DNA of 64,000 nt, taken from the NCBI GenBank assembly GCA_025175895.1, contig CM045987.1:30530113-30594112 (forward strand), read 5' to 3'. The notes beneath the pieces were generated by a model, which did not search any database, had not been told where the DNA came from, and saw nothing but the letters and a program-made list of their open reading frames with translations. Positions 1 through 11,458 of the stretch are shown one piece after another. The stretch is from Wurfbainia villosa (lineage: Eukaryota > Streptophyta > Magnoliopsida > Zingiberales > Zingiberaceae). Position numbers and translations under genes: made by a program. Numbering within the stretch: the stretch's first letter is position 1; every line of letters starts with the position of its first letter.

Positions 1-772
1 CCAGTCGACTGCCATGTCATGGCGCCGATCGCTCGAGTCGAGTGTAGCTCGACCGTATACGATCGGCCAGTTTGTGGCGTGATCGCTATACGCTGGCCAC
101 CATCGTTAAGATTAGCCAAGATCGATCGGCAAGGCGCGATCGTCAATAGGGTTTTCGCCAGAACCACTCGTAGCCGATCGGGCGTCGACTACGGGGTCGG
201 CGATCGGAGGTCCAAAGAATGATCGCGCCAGTATACCGTTGGCCTACAACGGTCGGCATCCGACGTGTTCGGAGGCCGTTGTAGTGGCGGCAGTCGACTG
301 CCAAGGGCAGCAGTCGACTGATGGCGGCCAACGGGAAGAAATCAACCCTCTCTATAAAAAGAGAGGGTGTGGAGCTTTGGTGGGTTAATGCTCAAGTTCT
401 AAACGACCATCCAAGTGCTCCACAAGATTTAAACTCCTTCTTTTAGCTTTCCTTCACATCTATTGTAAAAGAGGGAGTGTGCTTAATTGTAAAGGTTACC
501 TCCACCTAGCTTGGTGCAAAGGAGAGGCCAATAGTGATTGGTTTGGCGGCGTGATTCACCGGGGATTTAATCGTGGATTAGCGGCGTAGCCGTGAACCAC
601 GTTATATTCCTTTGTTAGCATTGGTTTGTTTTGCTTTGTCTTTACTTGTTTTGTTTTATTATTCCGCTTGCGCTAACGATTGTGTAGACGAGCAAACGAA
701 CGAGCGAAATACCGCCATCCAAACGAACGAGGGCTATTCACCCCCCTCTAGCCGGCCATCCGATCCCTCACA
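1..772 (+). mobile_element. B0: right-hand LTR of a family-B copia element (left part off window)
   Basis: This is the 3' portion of a family-B LTR on the + strand. It ends in CCCTCACA at 772 after the shared U5 motif (GGGCTATTCACCCCCCTCTAGCC, near 731-753). Its reverse complement matches the LTRs of B1 at 20237 and 24342, including the block around the accessory phrase AACCACGTTA and the CTCTATAAAAAGAGAGG promoter. Those LTRs are 1.0-1.2 kb long, so a few hundred bases of U3 lie left of the window. Directly after 772 a different element's pol begins in mid-gene, so B0 was inserted into T1. GC is higher than in neighbouring elements and GATCG/CGATCG words are frequent. Confidence 0.85.
353..360 (+). 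promoter_or_regulatory. TATA box of the B0 LTR
   Basis: TATAAAAA lies inside CTCTATAAAAAGAGAGG. The same box occurs in both B1 LTRs on the other strand (20654-20661 and 24755-24762), so it is the likely U3/R promoter of family B. Confidence 0.7.
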
Positions 773-1750
773 ATTTTCAATATCGAAGCGAGCAACACGC
801 GTGCTCGAAAGGATAACCAAATAGACTCCTATATGTGGCATTGTCGTCTTGGCCATATAAGCAAGAAACGCATGTCCGAATTACACCGATGTGGAATTCT
901 GGAATCGTTTGAATTGGATTCATACGATACATGCGAATCATGCTTAAAAGGCAAGATGACTAAGTTACCTTTACCGGAAAGGGTGAACGAGTGGGAGAGT
1001 TACTAGGTCTAATACATACTGATGTATGTGGACCTATGTCAACTCAAGCATTAGGAGGCTATAGCTACTTCATTACCTTCACCGATGATCACTCACGGTT
1101 TGGGTATGTGTTCTTGATGAAACGCAAGTCTGAAGCCTTTGAAAGGTTCAAAGAATTCAGAAATGAAGTAGAGAAACAACATGACAAGAGTATTAAAATA
1201 CTTCGATCGGATCGAGGTGGTGAATACTTAAGTCAAGAGTTTCTTGATTATCTAAGAGACAATGGTATATTGTCTCAATGGACTCCGCCCTATACACCAC
1301 AAAGATAATGGTGTATCCGAGAGGCGTGAATCGACCTTGTTGGACATGGTCAGTCAATGATGAATCATGCGACTCTTCCCAAGTCCTTTTGGGGCTATGC
1401 ACTTGAGACCTATTTACTTGTTAAATGTAATGCCTACCAAGGTAGTCTCAACTACTCCATATGAGATATGGAATGGTAAGAAACCTCATGTATCTTACTT
1501 GAAGATATGGGGTTGTCACGCTACGTGAAGCTGATCAGACGTAAAAATTGGATGCTAAGTCCGATAAATGTCTATTTGTTGGATACCCTAAGGAAACAAG
1601 GTTACCAATTCTATCATCCTGTGGAACAAAAGGTGTTTGTTTCAAGGCATGTGTTTCTAGAGAAAGAGTTTCTCTTGCAAGAAAATACAGTGGGAGTGTC
1701 GAGCTTGAGGAGGCTCGAGAGACTCAAATAGACATTGATGAGATACGGTG
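773..1750 (+). pseudogene. T1: GAG-pre-integrase and integrase remnant, Ty1/copia
   Basis: This is the amino-terminal part of a copia pol gene cut open on its left by B0. The translation shows the integrase zinc-binding region (HCRLGH near 844, then a CESC pair near 930) and the catalytic core (HTDVCGPM, the FTDDHSRFGYVF segment near 1080-1115, and SDRGGEY near 1208). It is broken: a frame change near 990 follows the CESC region, another near 1300 follows TPPYTPQ, and the C-terminal part (1500-1750) is split between two frames. In life integrase joins retrotransposon cDNA to host DNA in the nucleus. The closest lineage I recognise is Angela/TAR-like, judged from wording and the long LTR. The family call is firm; the lineage is tentative. 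Confidence 0.85.
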
Positions 1751-1877
1751 AGCAAGCAACAAATGACAACTCATAGTGATGAGCAATCTACGACACCTAT
1801 AACACCACATCTTCGTAGATCCGTAGAACACGCAATATTCTGAGAGATATGGATTTCTCGTAAGTGAATCGAACGAC

Positions 1878-3475
1878 GTGTTACTCATTGATGATGAGGA
1901 GCCTACCAGTTATGAAGAAGTGCTGACAAGTTCAGAAAGGGATAAGTGGCTTGGTGCCATGAAGTCGGAAATGGATTCCATGTACGAAAACCAAGTTTGG
2001 AACTTGGTTGACCCACCTGAAGGCATAAAGCCTATAGGGTGCAAGTGGGTTTTCAAGAAGAAAACCGACATGGATGGTAATGTGATTACCTATAAGGCTA
2101 GATTGGTGGCGAAAGGATATCGTCAAAAACAAGGTGTTGATTATGACGAAACCTATTCGCCTGTAGCTATGCTTAAATCCATTCGGATGCTCCTGGCCAT
2201 AGCGGCTCATTATGATTATGAGATATGACAGATGGATGTGAAAACAACTTTCCTTAATGGAAACCTGCTCGAGGATGTGTATATGATACAACCTGAGGGT
2301 TTCACATCGGTTGATAAAACCAAGGTATGCAAGTTGCGACGATCCATTTATGGATTGAAGCAAGCATCCAGGAGCTGGAATATCCGTTTTGATGAGACGA
2401 TCAAAAAGTTTGATTTCTCACAAAATCCAGACGAACCTTGTGTGTGTACAAGAAGGTTAGTGGGAGTGCAGTCGTGTTCCTAGTATTGTATGTCGATGAC
2501 ATATTACTTATAGGAAACGATGTGTCAATCTTACAGTCAGTTAAGGTTTGGTTATCCAAGACATTCTCCATGAAAGACCTGGGAGAAGCAACCTACATCC
2601 TTGGGATTAAGATCTATAGAGATAGATCGAAACGGTTGCTTGGTCTTTCGCAGTCTACATATATAGACCGAGTGCTAAAGAGGTTTAGCATGTCGGAATC
2701 CAAGAAAGGTTTCCTACCCATCAGGCATGGGGTACACCTTTCGAAGTCTATGTGTCCGCGCACAGAAGACGAGAGGATTTGCATGAGTAAGATTCCCTAT
2801 GCATCCGCAATAGGATCTATCATGTATGCTATGTTATGTACGAGGCCCGATGTATCGTATGCTCTGAGTGTTACGAGCAGATACCAGTCCGATCCAGGAA
2901 TGGATCATTGGGCGGCTGTTAAGACGATCCTTAAGTACTTGAGAAGAACTAAGGATGTGTTCCTAATATATGGAGAAGGGGACATGGTGATACGCGGGTA
3001 TACGGATGCCAGCTTCCAGACAGACAAGGATGATTCCAGGTCTCAGTCTGGATACGTGTTCACCTTGAATGGGGGCGCAGTGAGTTGGAAAAGTTCCAAA
3101 CAAGAGACTGTAGCGGATTCTACCACTGAGGCAGAATATATTGCAGCTTCGGAAGCAGCAAAGGAAGCGGTTTGGATCAAGAAGTTCGTTCATGAACTTG
3201 GTGTGATTCCGGCCATTGTTGAAGCAATACCGGTCTACTGCGACAACAATGGAGCAATTGCACAGGCGAAAGAGCCAAGGTCTCATCAACGATCCAAACA
3301 TGTGCTTCGCTGCTATCATCTTATCAGAGAGATCATCAGTAGGAACGAAATACAAATCGAGAAAATTCCCACTGAAAGGAACTTAGCGGATCCTTTGACT
3401 AAAGCATTACCTCAAAGTAAGTTTGAGGGTCATGTTAGAGCTTATGGTATTGGATACCGTAGCGATTGGCATTAG
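1878..3475 (+). pseudogene. T1: reverse transcriptase and RNase H remnant, Ty1/copia
   Basis: This is the carboxy-terminal half of T1 pol. Reverse transcriptase starts around 1930 (motifs NQVWNLVDPP, CKWVFKKK, ARLVAKGY, DYDETYSPVA), continues through FLNGNLLEDVYM and YGLKQASRSW, and holds an intact catalytic LYVDD at about 2487-2501. RNase H follows from about 2990 (GYTDASFQ, TTEAEYIAA, RSKHVLRCYHLIREI) and ends with ADPLTKALPQ and a stop at 3475. Breaks seen: a TGA after YDYEI near 2226, and a frame change near 2437 just before the LYVDD block. A PPT and an LTR follow directly, so this is the 3' end of the T1 coding region. It cannot make a full polyprotein as it stands. Confidence 0.92.
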
Positions 3476-3478
3476 GCC

Positions 3479-3489
3479 AAGTGGGAGTC
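3479..3489 (+). other. T1 polypurine tract
   Basis: AAGTGGGAGTC lies immediately before the LTR start TGTTAG. This purine-rich, plus-strand primer is the expected position and composition for Angela-like copia elements. Confidence 0.75.
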
Positions 3490-4450
3490 TGTTAGTAATA
3501 TATGAGAGATGTCCTAAGGCAATCGCCTTATGTATGAACCATTTATATGATAAATGAAGATTTACTATTTGAGTATACATGTTTTATGTATTTGATTGGA
3601 TCTTAAACTCATTTACTGAATGCCCACGATACGATTCACAGCATGAGAGAATTTGTGATTGGATCACAACTAGTGAGTATCTCTACATGTGTAATTGTGA
3701 TGTATCGGAATTATCCCTAGTCGATGAATTGATGGATTTGGACACCATCGATTCGTCGAGACTAGCACGAGGTATACTCCTTGGTGTATCCAAGCGGTGA
3801 TTCTCACCGGTGGAGACATAGTGATGTCCGGAGTTAATCGTGGATGCTAGTTATGGTAACTAGTTCATTGGAGTGACCAGCCGTAAGACTTCATATGGTT
3901 CTCTGCATATATAGATATGTCAATGAAGTTCTTACTGTGGCTTAAGTGCGATGTTCCTTTGACTTGCGGTATTCAAGTCATCTTGATCATGGAGACTTAT
4001 GCTTTGACATCTTAAGCAAACATCTCTAAGGAGATGTGGACCCGGGATGATTGGGTATAAGTCGAAGTGATCGAAGGTGTTTGAATAGCCTATAAAGGAT
4101 TCACCACTCCTTGCGAGGAGATGTATACCCATGGCCTCTCGTCGGATTGTTACTAAAGTATTTGGCCAAAGCATTACATGTTTAGAGTAAGGTACTCTTC
4201 GATACATGTGGAGTAACTAAAATCCGTAGGACGAGGAAATGATACTTGGGCTAGGTGTGACGTAGTCAGCCTAGTGGGGACTGACACAATAGACCATGTC
4301 CTGAACCAAGTGGGTACAAGATGAGTGAAGGGAATGGGGCACGATTCATTCGAGCTACTGAAGGGTTTCAGAAATAGTTCTGGATCAACCGTTGATCTTT
4401 TCGGTTAATTGGGGATCATGATGTACTACTAGGTGCCACTCATGATCGTT

Positions 4451-4473
4451 CTATAATTAATGGTTAATTATAG
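4451..4473. repeat. Perfect 10-bp inverted repeat in T1 U3
   Basis: CTATAATTAA and TTAATTATAG flank TGG, forming a perfect AT-rich stem about 400 bp before the TATA box. A second short dyad, AAACCAT-C-ATGGTTT, lies at 4779-4793. Confidence 0.8.
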
Positions 4474-4860
4474 ACGGCCAACATAAACCGAGAACCTATT
4501 TGGTCACACGCACAACGAGTGTAATCCAAAGGATTTAAAACGAGCTTGAGAATGGGATTCTCAGACCGAGAGAAACTATGTTTGGTTGGACCAAACATAA
4601 AGCGAGCATGAAATTGTTTCAGTCGCAATGGAAGCGTGGATGGGCCGTGTCTTATTAAGACATAATGGATGGACCAAAATGGTTTGGTTCTAATCCAATG
4701 GATGAGAATAAACCAAAGGGTTTGGTTTATATTAAACGAATGAACCAAAGGTTGGTTCGGTTCGTTTTAACTTAAAATAAACCATCATGGTTTGGTTTAT
4801 TTTAACTTATCTTAATGGAGCGGGTTAACGGGCTTTATGGATATGATCCATTAACCATTA

Positions 4861-4882
4861 AGAGAATTAGTTCTCTATAAAA
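4861..4882 (+). promoter_or_regulatory. T1 LTR TATA box with abutting dyad
   Basis: AGAGAA-TTAG-TTCTCT (4861-4876) runs straight into TATAAAA (4876-4882). The position about 830 bp before the LTR end suits the U3/R boundary. The dyad could be a factor site; that is inference. Confidence 0.6.
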
Positions 4883-5704
4883 GAGGGCTTAATGGATAAT
4901 TAAGCCCTAATCCAAACCCTAGCCCTTGGAGTTGCCGCCCACCCCTTGAAGAAGGTTTTCGGCGCCAACCCTAGAGTGCCACCGCCCAACCTCTTGTGCC
5001 GCCGTCCAACTTGTTGCCGGCGACCAAGCTTCAGCCGGTGAACCTCCGGCGACCCTCCGGTGATCTCCTATAGGTTTGGCATCAAGGTGAGCCTTTTCTT
5101 TCCTTGGTTGGCCGGCGCCTATATCCTCCACCAAGCTGTCCAGTTTTCTGGACAGCTTCTCCTCCTCTCGTCGGAGCGTCGTTTGGACGACGGTTAGTGC
5201 TCCGACAAGGACTAACTTACCGGGGATTTGATCTCCGGTAATCCTCTGAGGTGGGGGACGAAGGATTCGTCAAACGGTTGACGAATACCTCTCCGGAGAA
5301 GCGAGTTTTGAGAACTCGTTTTAGGATCCGAATTTGGATTCGGATCGTGATCATCTCTCGATCACGTCGTCTTCAACACGAGGCTAGTAACCCATACGAA
5401 GACGAAGCTCGTGACTTAGCAAAGTCATCCCGAGGAGCTCGGCGTGGATACGGATAGAGACGATTCTTACGAGGATCGTTCCGGTTGATGCCGTTCCCGC
5501 TACACGTCATTCGAAAGGTATAACGTAGATAATTTCTTTTATTGCAAATTTTATTTACGGTTATGTCTACACTTGTTGTAATAGCATGCGTGTGTTGTGT
5601 GTGTTGTAATAAATATAGATTTATTATTTTTAATTGCTTCCGCTGTGCTCATGTTTACGAAACATGATCGAACACACACACGCCGCGGTGCCGGAAACCC
5701 AACA

Positions 5705-6786
5705 AGTCCAATGTGCCTTGGCGATGTAGACACCGTTAGCATGACATAGCCGATGGAAGCACCTGAAGGCTAGCGCGATGGATGAACAAGTCATGGATGA
5801 CTTGGAGGGATCCGAGAGGCATGAGGCTGATGGAGGTGGCTAGAAGGCTTAGGTCTAGGCTAAAGGTGGTCTAGCAAGTATGGGGGCACCATACTTGGGC
5901 TAAAACCTCATGTTTGAGGTGTGCCAGTCGACTGGTGCCATGTGGCAGTCGACTGGATCGAGTCAACTAGGGTTTGACTGCGGGAAGTGGCCTAGCAGTC
6001 GACTGCCAGAGGATGACAGTCGACTGATGGCTCGAGCAGTCGACTGATTACATGATCAGTCGACTAGTGCTCGGAAATTCGGCCACAGAGTGTAGTCTCA
6101 CTCGACCGCTGGGACCAGCAGTCGAGTGAGGACACCATCAGTCGACTGATGGGTTTGATCAGTCGACTGATGGTAGATCTGTTGGACTTATCCATCGTGG
6201 ATCTAGCCGTTGTCTCACGACAACAGTGGCATCAGTCGACTGATGGTCCCGAGCAATCGACTGATCGACTTTTTCCAGCACAGGTTGAAGCTTTATAAGG
6301 AGCTTGTAATGGAGGAATTTGGCATCGATTTCTTGGACGTCTTGAGGAGATTTGCTGTTACAAATCAGGGTCTTCAACCACGATTCAAGAAATCAACAAG
6401 CAAGCAATCCAAAGGCATTTGTAAAGTTGTTTTCTTTACTAGTTTTGCATTGTATTATTGTATATTGCTTGTATTCATCTCTTATTGTTGTAAGAGTAGT
6501 TTGTAAGGGGTTTCTCTGCCTCCGACTTGTGTCGAGAAGGAGTGTTTTATAGTGGTGTGTGATTGGCATCGCTAGGGTTCGTACGAACCCGATCCGTGGA
6601 GTAGGAACCGTGCGGTTCTGAACCACGTTAAACAATTGTGTTCGTGTGTGATTGTTTATTTCGTTATTGTATTATTTGTATTTCCGCTGCGTACTAACGA
6701 AATTGTAGAGACGATCACGATCAAATTCCATCAACAAACGAACACGCGCTATTCACCCCCCTCTAGCCATTACAAAGATCCTAAAA
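5705..6786 (+). mobile_element. A1: 5' LTR, 5'-truncated
   Basis: It is collinear with 12667-13734 of the 3' LTR: the conserved block with GTAGACACCGTTAGCATGAC, then the CAGTCGACTG array (5927-6250), a TATAAGG box at 6294-6300, and U5 with the C tract. Its last bases read CCTAAAA where the other copy has CCTAACA. Confidence 0.9.
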
Positions 6787-6788
6787 AG

Positions 6789-6800
6789 TGGTATCAGAGC
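6789..6800 (+). other. A1 primer binding site (initiator Met tRNA)
   Basis: TGGTATCAGAGC lies two bases after the 5' LTR, matching the 3' end complement of plant initiator methionine tRNA used by copia elements. Confidence 0.95.
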
Positions 6801-6852
6801 CCGGGGCTCTTCTACGGATTAACAACCTGGAGTCAAGACGCTAGAGGGAAAG

Positions 6853-7896
6853 ATGGAAGTCCAAGAACAATTAGGATGGGACATCAACACACCGATCCCT
6901 TATTCATTCTATGGACGAGAAGGCTTCAATTCTTGGAAGAAAAGGATTGAAGATTTTTTGATGATGAAAGATTTTGAGGGGTGGTCCCTATTAATGGAAG
7001 GATTTGAGTTTCCAAGAGGACCAAAAGGTGGATTCCTCAAAAGGAAGAGATGGAGTGAAGATCAAATTCAAGCCTTCGAGAAAAATGTAAAGGTAGTAAA
7101 TTTTATTTTTGATTTGGTCCCTAATGATATTGTGTGTATGGTAGGGGACTTTATGGATGCTAAGGAGTTATGGAGCCAAGTGACAAAGCTCCATGAAAAC
7201 TCATCGTCAGTCCAACAAGAAGAAGAAGAAGAGGTGGAAGAAGTATCCACTTCTAGGATTGAGGAGGAGAGACCATCTACACCGGAGCAACCTCAAGAAG
7301 AGCCTTCAACATCCGGTCAAGATGAGGAAGCTCAAAATTCAACTCCGGCACCTACCATCACCCTAGGTAACTCAAGCATATGTGTTAATAATAAAATGCA
7401 TATAATATGTTTTGAGTGTAGGGAAACTGGGCACTACAAGAGCAAGTTCCCAAAGAAGGTTAAGAAAGCTCCTCCGACGCCCAAAAGTCAACAAAAGTCA
7501 AAGGATGCCGGTTCCCCAAGTCAAAAGAGCAAGGAGCATGTTATATGTTTCAAGTGCAATTCAAAAGGACATTATAGGAATCAATGTCCTAGGGGGAAGA
7601 AGAAGATCCAAGAGAGAGCTACACATGTAGGGGGAGCTTCCAAAGCTAACCCTAAGGTATTTTTAAATAAAGCTCTTTATTCAAATAATGTCAAGAAGCA
7701 TGCTAGAAATAATTTTAGCAATCTTGCTATCTATCACAAAGAGCATGCTAGAAATAAGGAATTTTGTCTAGGAGCTAAGAAAGTCAACCTTAGGAATAAG
7801 GAAAAATTTGGGACTAATGTCCCTAAAAATATCTTACCTAGGGAATCGATTAGGAAAATAGGAGAACACCTAGGTCTTAATCCCAAATGGACTAGG
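6853..7896 (+). pseudogene. gag: A1: gag (capsid-nucleocapsid), cut by C1
   Basis: The ATG at 6853 is the first one after the primer site. The N-terminal ~110 residues resemble copia gag (NSWKKRIEDFLMMKDFEGW, then DAKELWSQVTKLHE). An acidic, Ser/Thr-rich linker covers about residues 115-170. Two CCHC zinc knuckles follow: the first, CFECRETGHYKSKF, has lost its last Cys to Phe; the second, CFKCNSKGHYRNQC, is intact. A basic region then carries repeated HARN words and ILPRESIRKI. The homology stops at NPKWTR near 7896, where antisense C1 begins; the open frame runs on to 7977 only through C1 DNA. Gag would form the virus-like particle and bind RNA. The last ~20 codons survive at 10259-10325. 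Confidence 0.9.
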
Positions 7897-8706
7897 CTTT
7901 CCTTGCTCCCTTTTTCTTTTGGTTCTCATTCTTCAATTTCCTTCTTTCTTGTCGAACTATTCTCCGCACAATATTGACTATTATGGCCTCCTCTTCGGAT
8001 TCGGATTCGTCTTCGGGTTCGAGTTCATCTACTTGCCTAGTAGGTGGCTTGCTTCTTTGTCCTGCAAGTAGAGCAATACCTCTCTCGGCCCGGATCACGT
8101 TAGTTTGCTCATGAAGTTCAAACTCGGAAAATAATTCATCTAACCTAAGCTTCGATAGGTCCTTAGAGACCTTGTAGGCATCGACCATGGATGCCCACAA
8201 GGTAGTCCTAGGAAATGAATTAAGAACGTACCTTAATAGGTCACGGTTTTCGACCTTGTGTCCGATGGTGTGTAGGCCGTTGACAATGTCCTGGACGCGG
8301 GCGTGTAGTTGTGTTGCCGTCTCGAGGTTATACAACTTATTGAAAAGAAGGTCACGCTTACATACCTTAGCATCGGGTGTTCCTTCGTAGCTCAATTAAT
8401 TTATTCCATAGGTCCTTGGCGCTAATGAATGGTCCGATGCGGTTGAGTTCCTCCTTGGACAAGCCGCATTGCAATATTTGGGTTGCTCTTGCATCGGCTT
8501 CGATTTGCCTCTTGGTTGCATTTGTCCACTTGTTGAAATCCAAGGGCTCTCCTTGATTATTGGTGGGTAAAGCAAAGCCGGTTTGGATTATTATCAAGTC
8601 TCGACTTGTGTTTTCAAGAAACACTCCATCCCACCTTTCCAATAACGGAAATCATCTCCGTTAAAGAACGGAGGTCGGGTGGTGCTATATCCTCAATGTG
8701 AGCCAT
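7897..8706 (-). pseudogene. gag: C1: gag N-terminal half
   Basis: The first ATG on the - strand is at 8706, after the primer site, but it is one base out of frame with the homologous PPFFNGDDFRYWKG segment that follows. The next piece (to about 8370) reads QILQCGLSKEELNRIGPFIS and SAKDLWNKLIEL. After another frame change near 8390, a 167-codon frame carries AKVCKRDLLFN, LHARVQDIVNGLH, VLNSFPRTTLWASMVDAYK and an acidic Glu/Ser tract. This matches the gag_pre/UBN2-type gag of C2. No zinc knuckle is left. Gag is the structural protein of the particle. Confidence 0.88.
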
Positions 8707-9168
8707 GAAGTGTCTTGCAAAAACACAAATAAAAACCAAAGAGAATTCCAAGACTTGGTCTTGGATTAGTAATGCGAAATAATAGAAAAAAACAGAAATA
8801 AATAAGGAGGATAAAAACTAAAAAATTTGAAACTTACGACCTTCGATGTCCCGAAAGGGTACTAAACGCTGGATTTTGGGGCTGGAAACAGCTTGTTACG
8901 GGTAAACCCCAGTAAAAGTGTAGATCTTTCAGAGAGCTTCGATTTGGTGGGTAGATCGTTTCGTGAGTCCACTGTAGCAAAAGTTATGCTCGTTTGATCG
9001 TGAGGTACTCGAAGGAGATTAGTACTAGCAAAACACAACCAAAAACTATGTACCAAGACTTGGTCTTGGATTAGTAGTCTGCGGGAAACAAAACCTAAGA
9101 AATATACGAATCGAAAATACGAAGAAAACCAAAAGCGTGCTAGATTGGTGGTTTCACTAAATCTTAGC
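8707..9168 (-). other. C1 leader between primer site and gag
   Basis: AT-rich noncoding DNA with no convincing gene. It contains two copies of a phrase with CCAAGACTTGGTCTTGGATTA (near 8750 and 9053), a small CCAAG/CTTGG dyad that is also present in the C2 leader. Confidence 0.6.
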
Positions 9169-9182
9169 GCCCCTCGATACCA
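9169..9182 (-). other. C1 primer binding site (degenerate)
   Basis: The - strand reads TGGTATCGAGGGGC next to the LTR. The first seven bases match the initiator-Met-tRNA site; the rest has drifted. Confidence 0.7.
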
Positions 9183-9618
9183 ATTGTTGGATCGAGAAGC
9201 GTCGCTAGAGGGGGTGAATAGCGATCGTAAATCTTTTCTTTTCGCTCGTTCAATACGCAAAGTAAGCACAATGGAAAATAAATGAACACGTTTATTTTAC
9301 TTGGTTCACAACCCAGTGTTGCTACTCCAAGGCCCTATCGGTCCTAGACCACGTCACGGAGGGCAAAGCACTAAAACGCCTCCTCCTCGTTGGAGGTAGG
9401 AGACAACGATTACAAAACCGATACACGAGGATGAGGCAACAAGCCTACCTCACCTCGTTATGAAGATAAAAACACAGAATATAATATCAAAAATATTACT
9501 TGAATCTGCTGCGAAGAAGATCCGAGGTTGTCCTGCGTCGGCGTTATGCGGTGTTGAAGCGTTGGCGTTGTAGGAGCACTTGATGAATAATTGATGTGAT
9601 TTGGAGATGAATCCTCCT

Positions 9619-9627
9619 CCTTTTATA
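9619..9627 (-). promoter_or_regulatory. C1 LTR TATA box
   Basis: The - strand reads TATAAAAGG. The same box is in both C2 LTRs (41214-41222 and 48608-48616). Confidence 0.65.
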
Positions 9628-9752
9628 GACTTTAGCCTCTGAATTTGTCTCCTATTTCTTTGGAACGGATCATGAATTTTTCCAAATTTTTATCGCGAAG
9701 TGGCGCGTCAAGCGTTATCCGCTTTGACCTAGCGCAAAGTCGAATCGTCGCC

Positions 9753-9835
9753 ATCGATCGATCGATGCCTCTCATCACCGATCGATGATACGATCGATCG
9801 ATGCATCTCATCGACCAATCGATAATATGATCGCC
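9753..9835. repeat. GATCGATC palindrome cluster in C1 U3
   Basis: CGATCGATCG-type palindromes recur with ATGCCTCTCATC-like spacers. The equivalent part of the C2 LTR (48720-48840) carries CAGTCGACTG-type words instead. Confidence 0.75.
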
Positions 9836-10258
9836 AATGTCCAAATGATCGCCACCGCCACTTCCTGCGAGTAAGAGATTAGCTCGGAAAATGATAAATA
9901 CGACGGTTTCTAACCGTCCGATCTCGACCTAGACCTTCCACAGGAAGCCTTAGTCGAATCGTCGCCTACGGTCGTCCCCGTAAAGAGGACACGACCTTAC
10001 AATCTCTCACTCACACGAGCTTACCTCGATAGTAGCTCTCGCTTCTGGCCTTCCACTCGATTCCTTCGGCTCCCTCCGAATTCACTCAAGTGTCGCCCGA
10101 CCACCACGGCTTCCTCCGGGTGTCGCTAGCCTTCAGCTCCAGCTTTAGTACTTTTCTGCACACTTGATTTAGCTCGTGAGATAACAATATAAACTTAACT
10201 TTGTGTCTTTGCCATAATCAAAACACAGGTTCGATTATCTAGTGCCCCTGCACCAACA

Positions 10259-10325
10259 ATACCTAGTTAACCCAAGTAGCTCAAATAGGTTTTGGGTTCC
10301 TAGGAGCGTGATAGATTCACACTAG
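10259..10325 (+). pseudogene. gag: A1: last codons of gag
   Basis: The frame reads LVNPSSSNRFWVPRSVIDSH and a stop at 10323-10325. It matches the gag ends of A2 (17485), X (26258) and A3 (50719). It shows that C1 is inside A1 and fixes the end of the A1 coding region. Similar WVPK words close the gag part just before protease in SIRE-like polyproteins. Confidence 0.9.
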
Positions 10326-10965
10326 ATGGGGTTAGGATGTGCCAACCTTGATTGGATGGGTAGTTAACTCAACCATGGCAAAGGTGACACTTTAGGATAT
10401 TTTCAAGGTTATGGTTACCTTGGAAATACATTTGAGTCTTAATCCTAAATGTTTTAGGATGTGCCAATATTACTTGAGAAGTTTGATAAAATGATCAAAA
10501 TTGGCACAATTTAGGTTTAGAGGTTATTGTGCCATTTTGGGTTTTTGGCACACTTGGGAGAAAAATAGAAATATGGAAAAATATAATTAATTATATGAAA
10601 TGGAAATTAATATTAAAATTTAGGTATTACTATACCTATATATTTTATATGCCATGCTTTGTTTGTCATATAACATGCCATGACATCATGCTTATTTTTA
10701 ATCATTCTATATGTCATGTACATGTTTAGGATTAAGGATTAAATGTCATGTGTTTTTAGATTTCATATTATGCCATGACATCATGATTATGAGCATGTGT
10801 TTATCTATATCATCTCTAATGCCATAATCACTCATGCATTTAAGATAATTTGATTGAAATTGATTTAAGGACAATGGCATGACTTGGAGTCCCATTTATA
10901 AGGGAATCAAGTAGGGTTGCCTTAGAAAAATGCATGAAACCCTAGATTAGGGAGAACAAAACCCA

Positions 10966-11023
10966 CATCTCACATCCAATTGACATGTATGTGTATTTAT
11001 ACACCCTAGATACATGTGAGATG
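10966..11023. repeat. Conserved stem CATCTCACAT...ATGTGAGATG (A1)
   Basis: Perfect 10-bp arms at 10966-10975 and 11014-11023 enclose 38 bp that themselves pair (GTGTA-TTTA-TACAC). Homologous stems occur in families A, B, C and D. Confidence 0.8.
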
Positions 11024-11458
11024 CTAGGATATGAGTTAAGTTCAAGGTGCATAGTTTTTGCATCTAGATGAACTAAAACTCATCTAATTTCAATTATGGA
11101 TCATTGGGAAAGCTTGTGTACAAGTCATGTGCTTAGAGCCCAAGGAATATGATCTAAAATAAGGTTTTGAAAACATTTTAAAATCATTTTGAAAAACCTT
11201 GGTGAAGTCTATCTCTTGATAGCAATCACCATTGATGAGATTGATACAAAGTGAGCTTAAACTTGTTTTTAGTCACTTTTGGATTTTGTATGAATTTCGC
11301 TATTTTATGGGTAAAATATTTTTTCAAACATTTTTCACCCATTGTATTGGTCATAAGTATTATACGTATCAAATTTCGTGATTTTTCGATATACGTATAA
11401 TTAGTTATGATTTTCCAAAACTCATTTCTGATAACTGAAAATCGAGATTTTCAGTAAT

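Larger units (their letters stand above)
3490..5704 (+). mobile_element. T1: 3' LTR (2215 bp)
   Basis: The LTR begins TGTTAG right after the PPT and ends CCCAACA, giving the usual TG...CA termini. At 5705 the sequence switches abruptly to the interior of a family-A LTR (compare 12667 onward), so T1 sits inside the 5' LTR of A1. U3 holds several AAACCA/TGGTTT dyads (4660-4800) and a TATA box at 4876. R/U5 is more GC-rich. The left copy of this LTR is outside the window. At 2.2 kb it is long for copia, which fits an Angela/TAR-like element. Confidence 0.85.
7897..10258 (-). mobile_element. C1: 5' half of a family-C SIRE-like element
   Basis: Reading the - strand: a complete LTR (10258 to 9185), primer site, leader, and the N-terminal half of gag, which stops at 7897 against the A1 gag. 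Everything downstream in C1 (rest of gag, pol, 3' LTR), together with about 500 bp of A1 gag, is missing, so a deletion followed insertion. It is closely related to C2 (40712-49244). Confidence 0.88.
9185..10258 (-). mobile_element. C1: 5' LTR (1074 bp)
   Basis: On + it runs TGTTGGATCGAG...CTGCACCAACA. The U5 motif (CTAGAGGGGGTGAATAGCG) sits at 9208. A - strand TATAAAAGG box is at 9619-9627. Its U3 palindromes are of the GATCGATC type (9753-9815) rather than the CAGTCGACTG type seen in C2. After 10258 the A1 gag tail resumes. Confidence 0.88.

Noticed and set aside
1193..3355. Long - strand frames opposite T1 pol (1193-1402, 1932-2363, 2963-3355)
   Set aside because: They are antisense shadows of clearly recognisable reverse transcriptase, integrase and RNase H coding.
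4464..4748. 94-codon - strand frame in the T1 LTR
   Set aside because: It is made of AAACCA/TGGTTT repeats within U3 and has no homology I can recognise.
7897..7977. Extension of the A1 gag frame to 7977
   Set aside because: From 7897 the sequence is antisense C1 gag; the open frame continues by chance past the junction.
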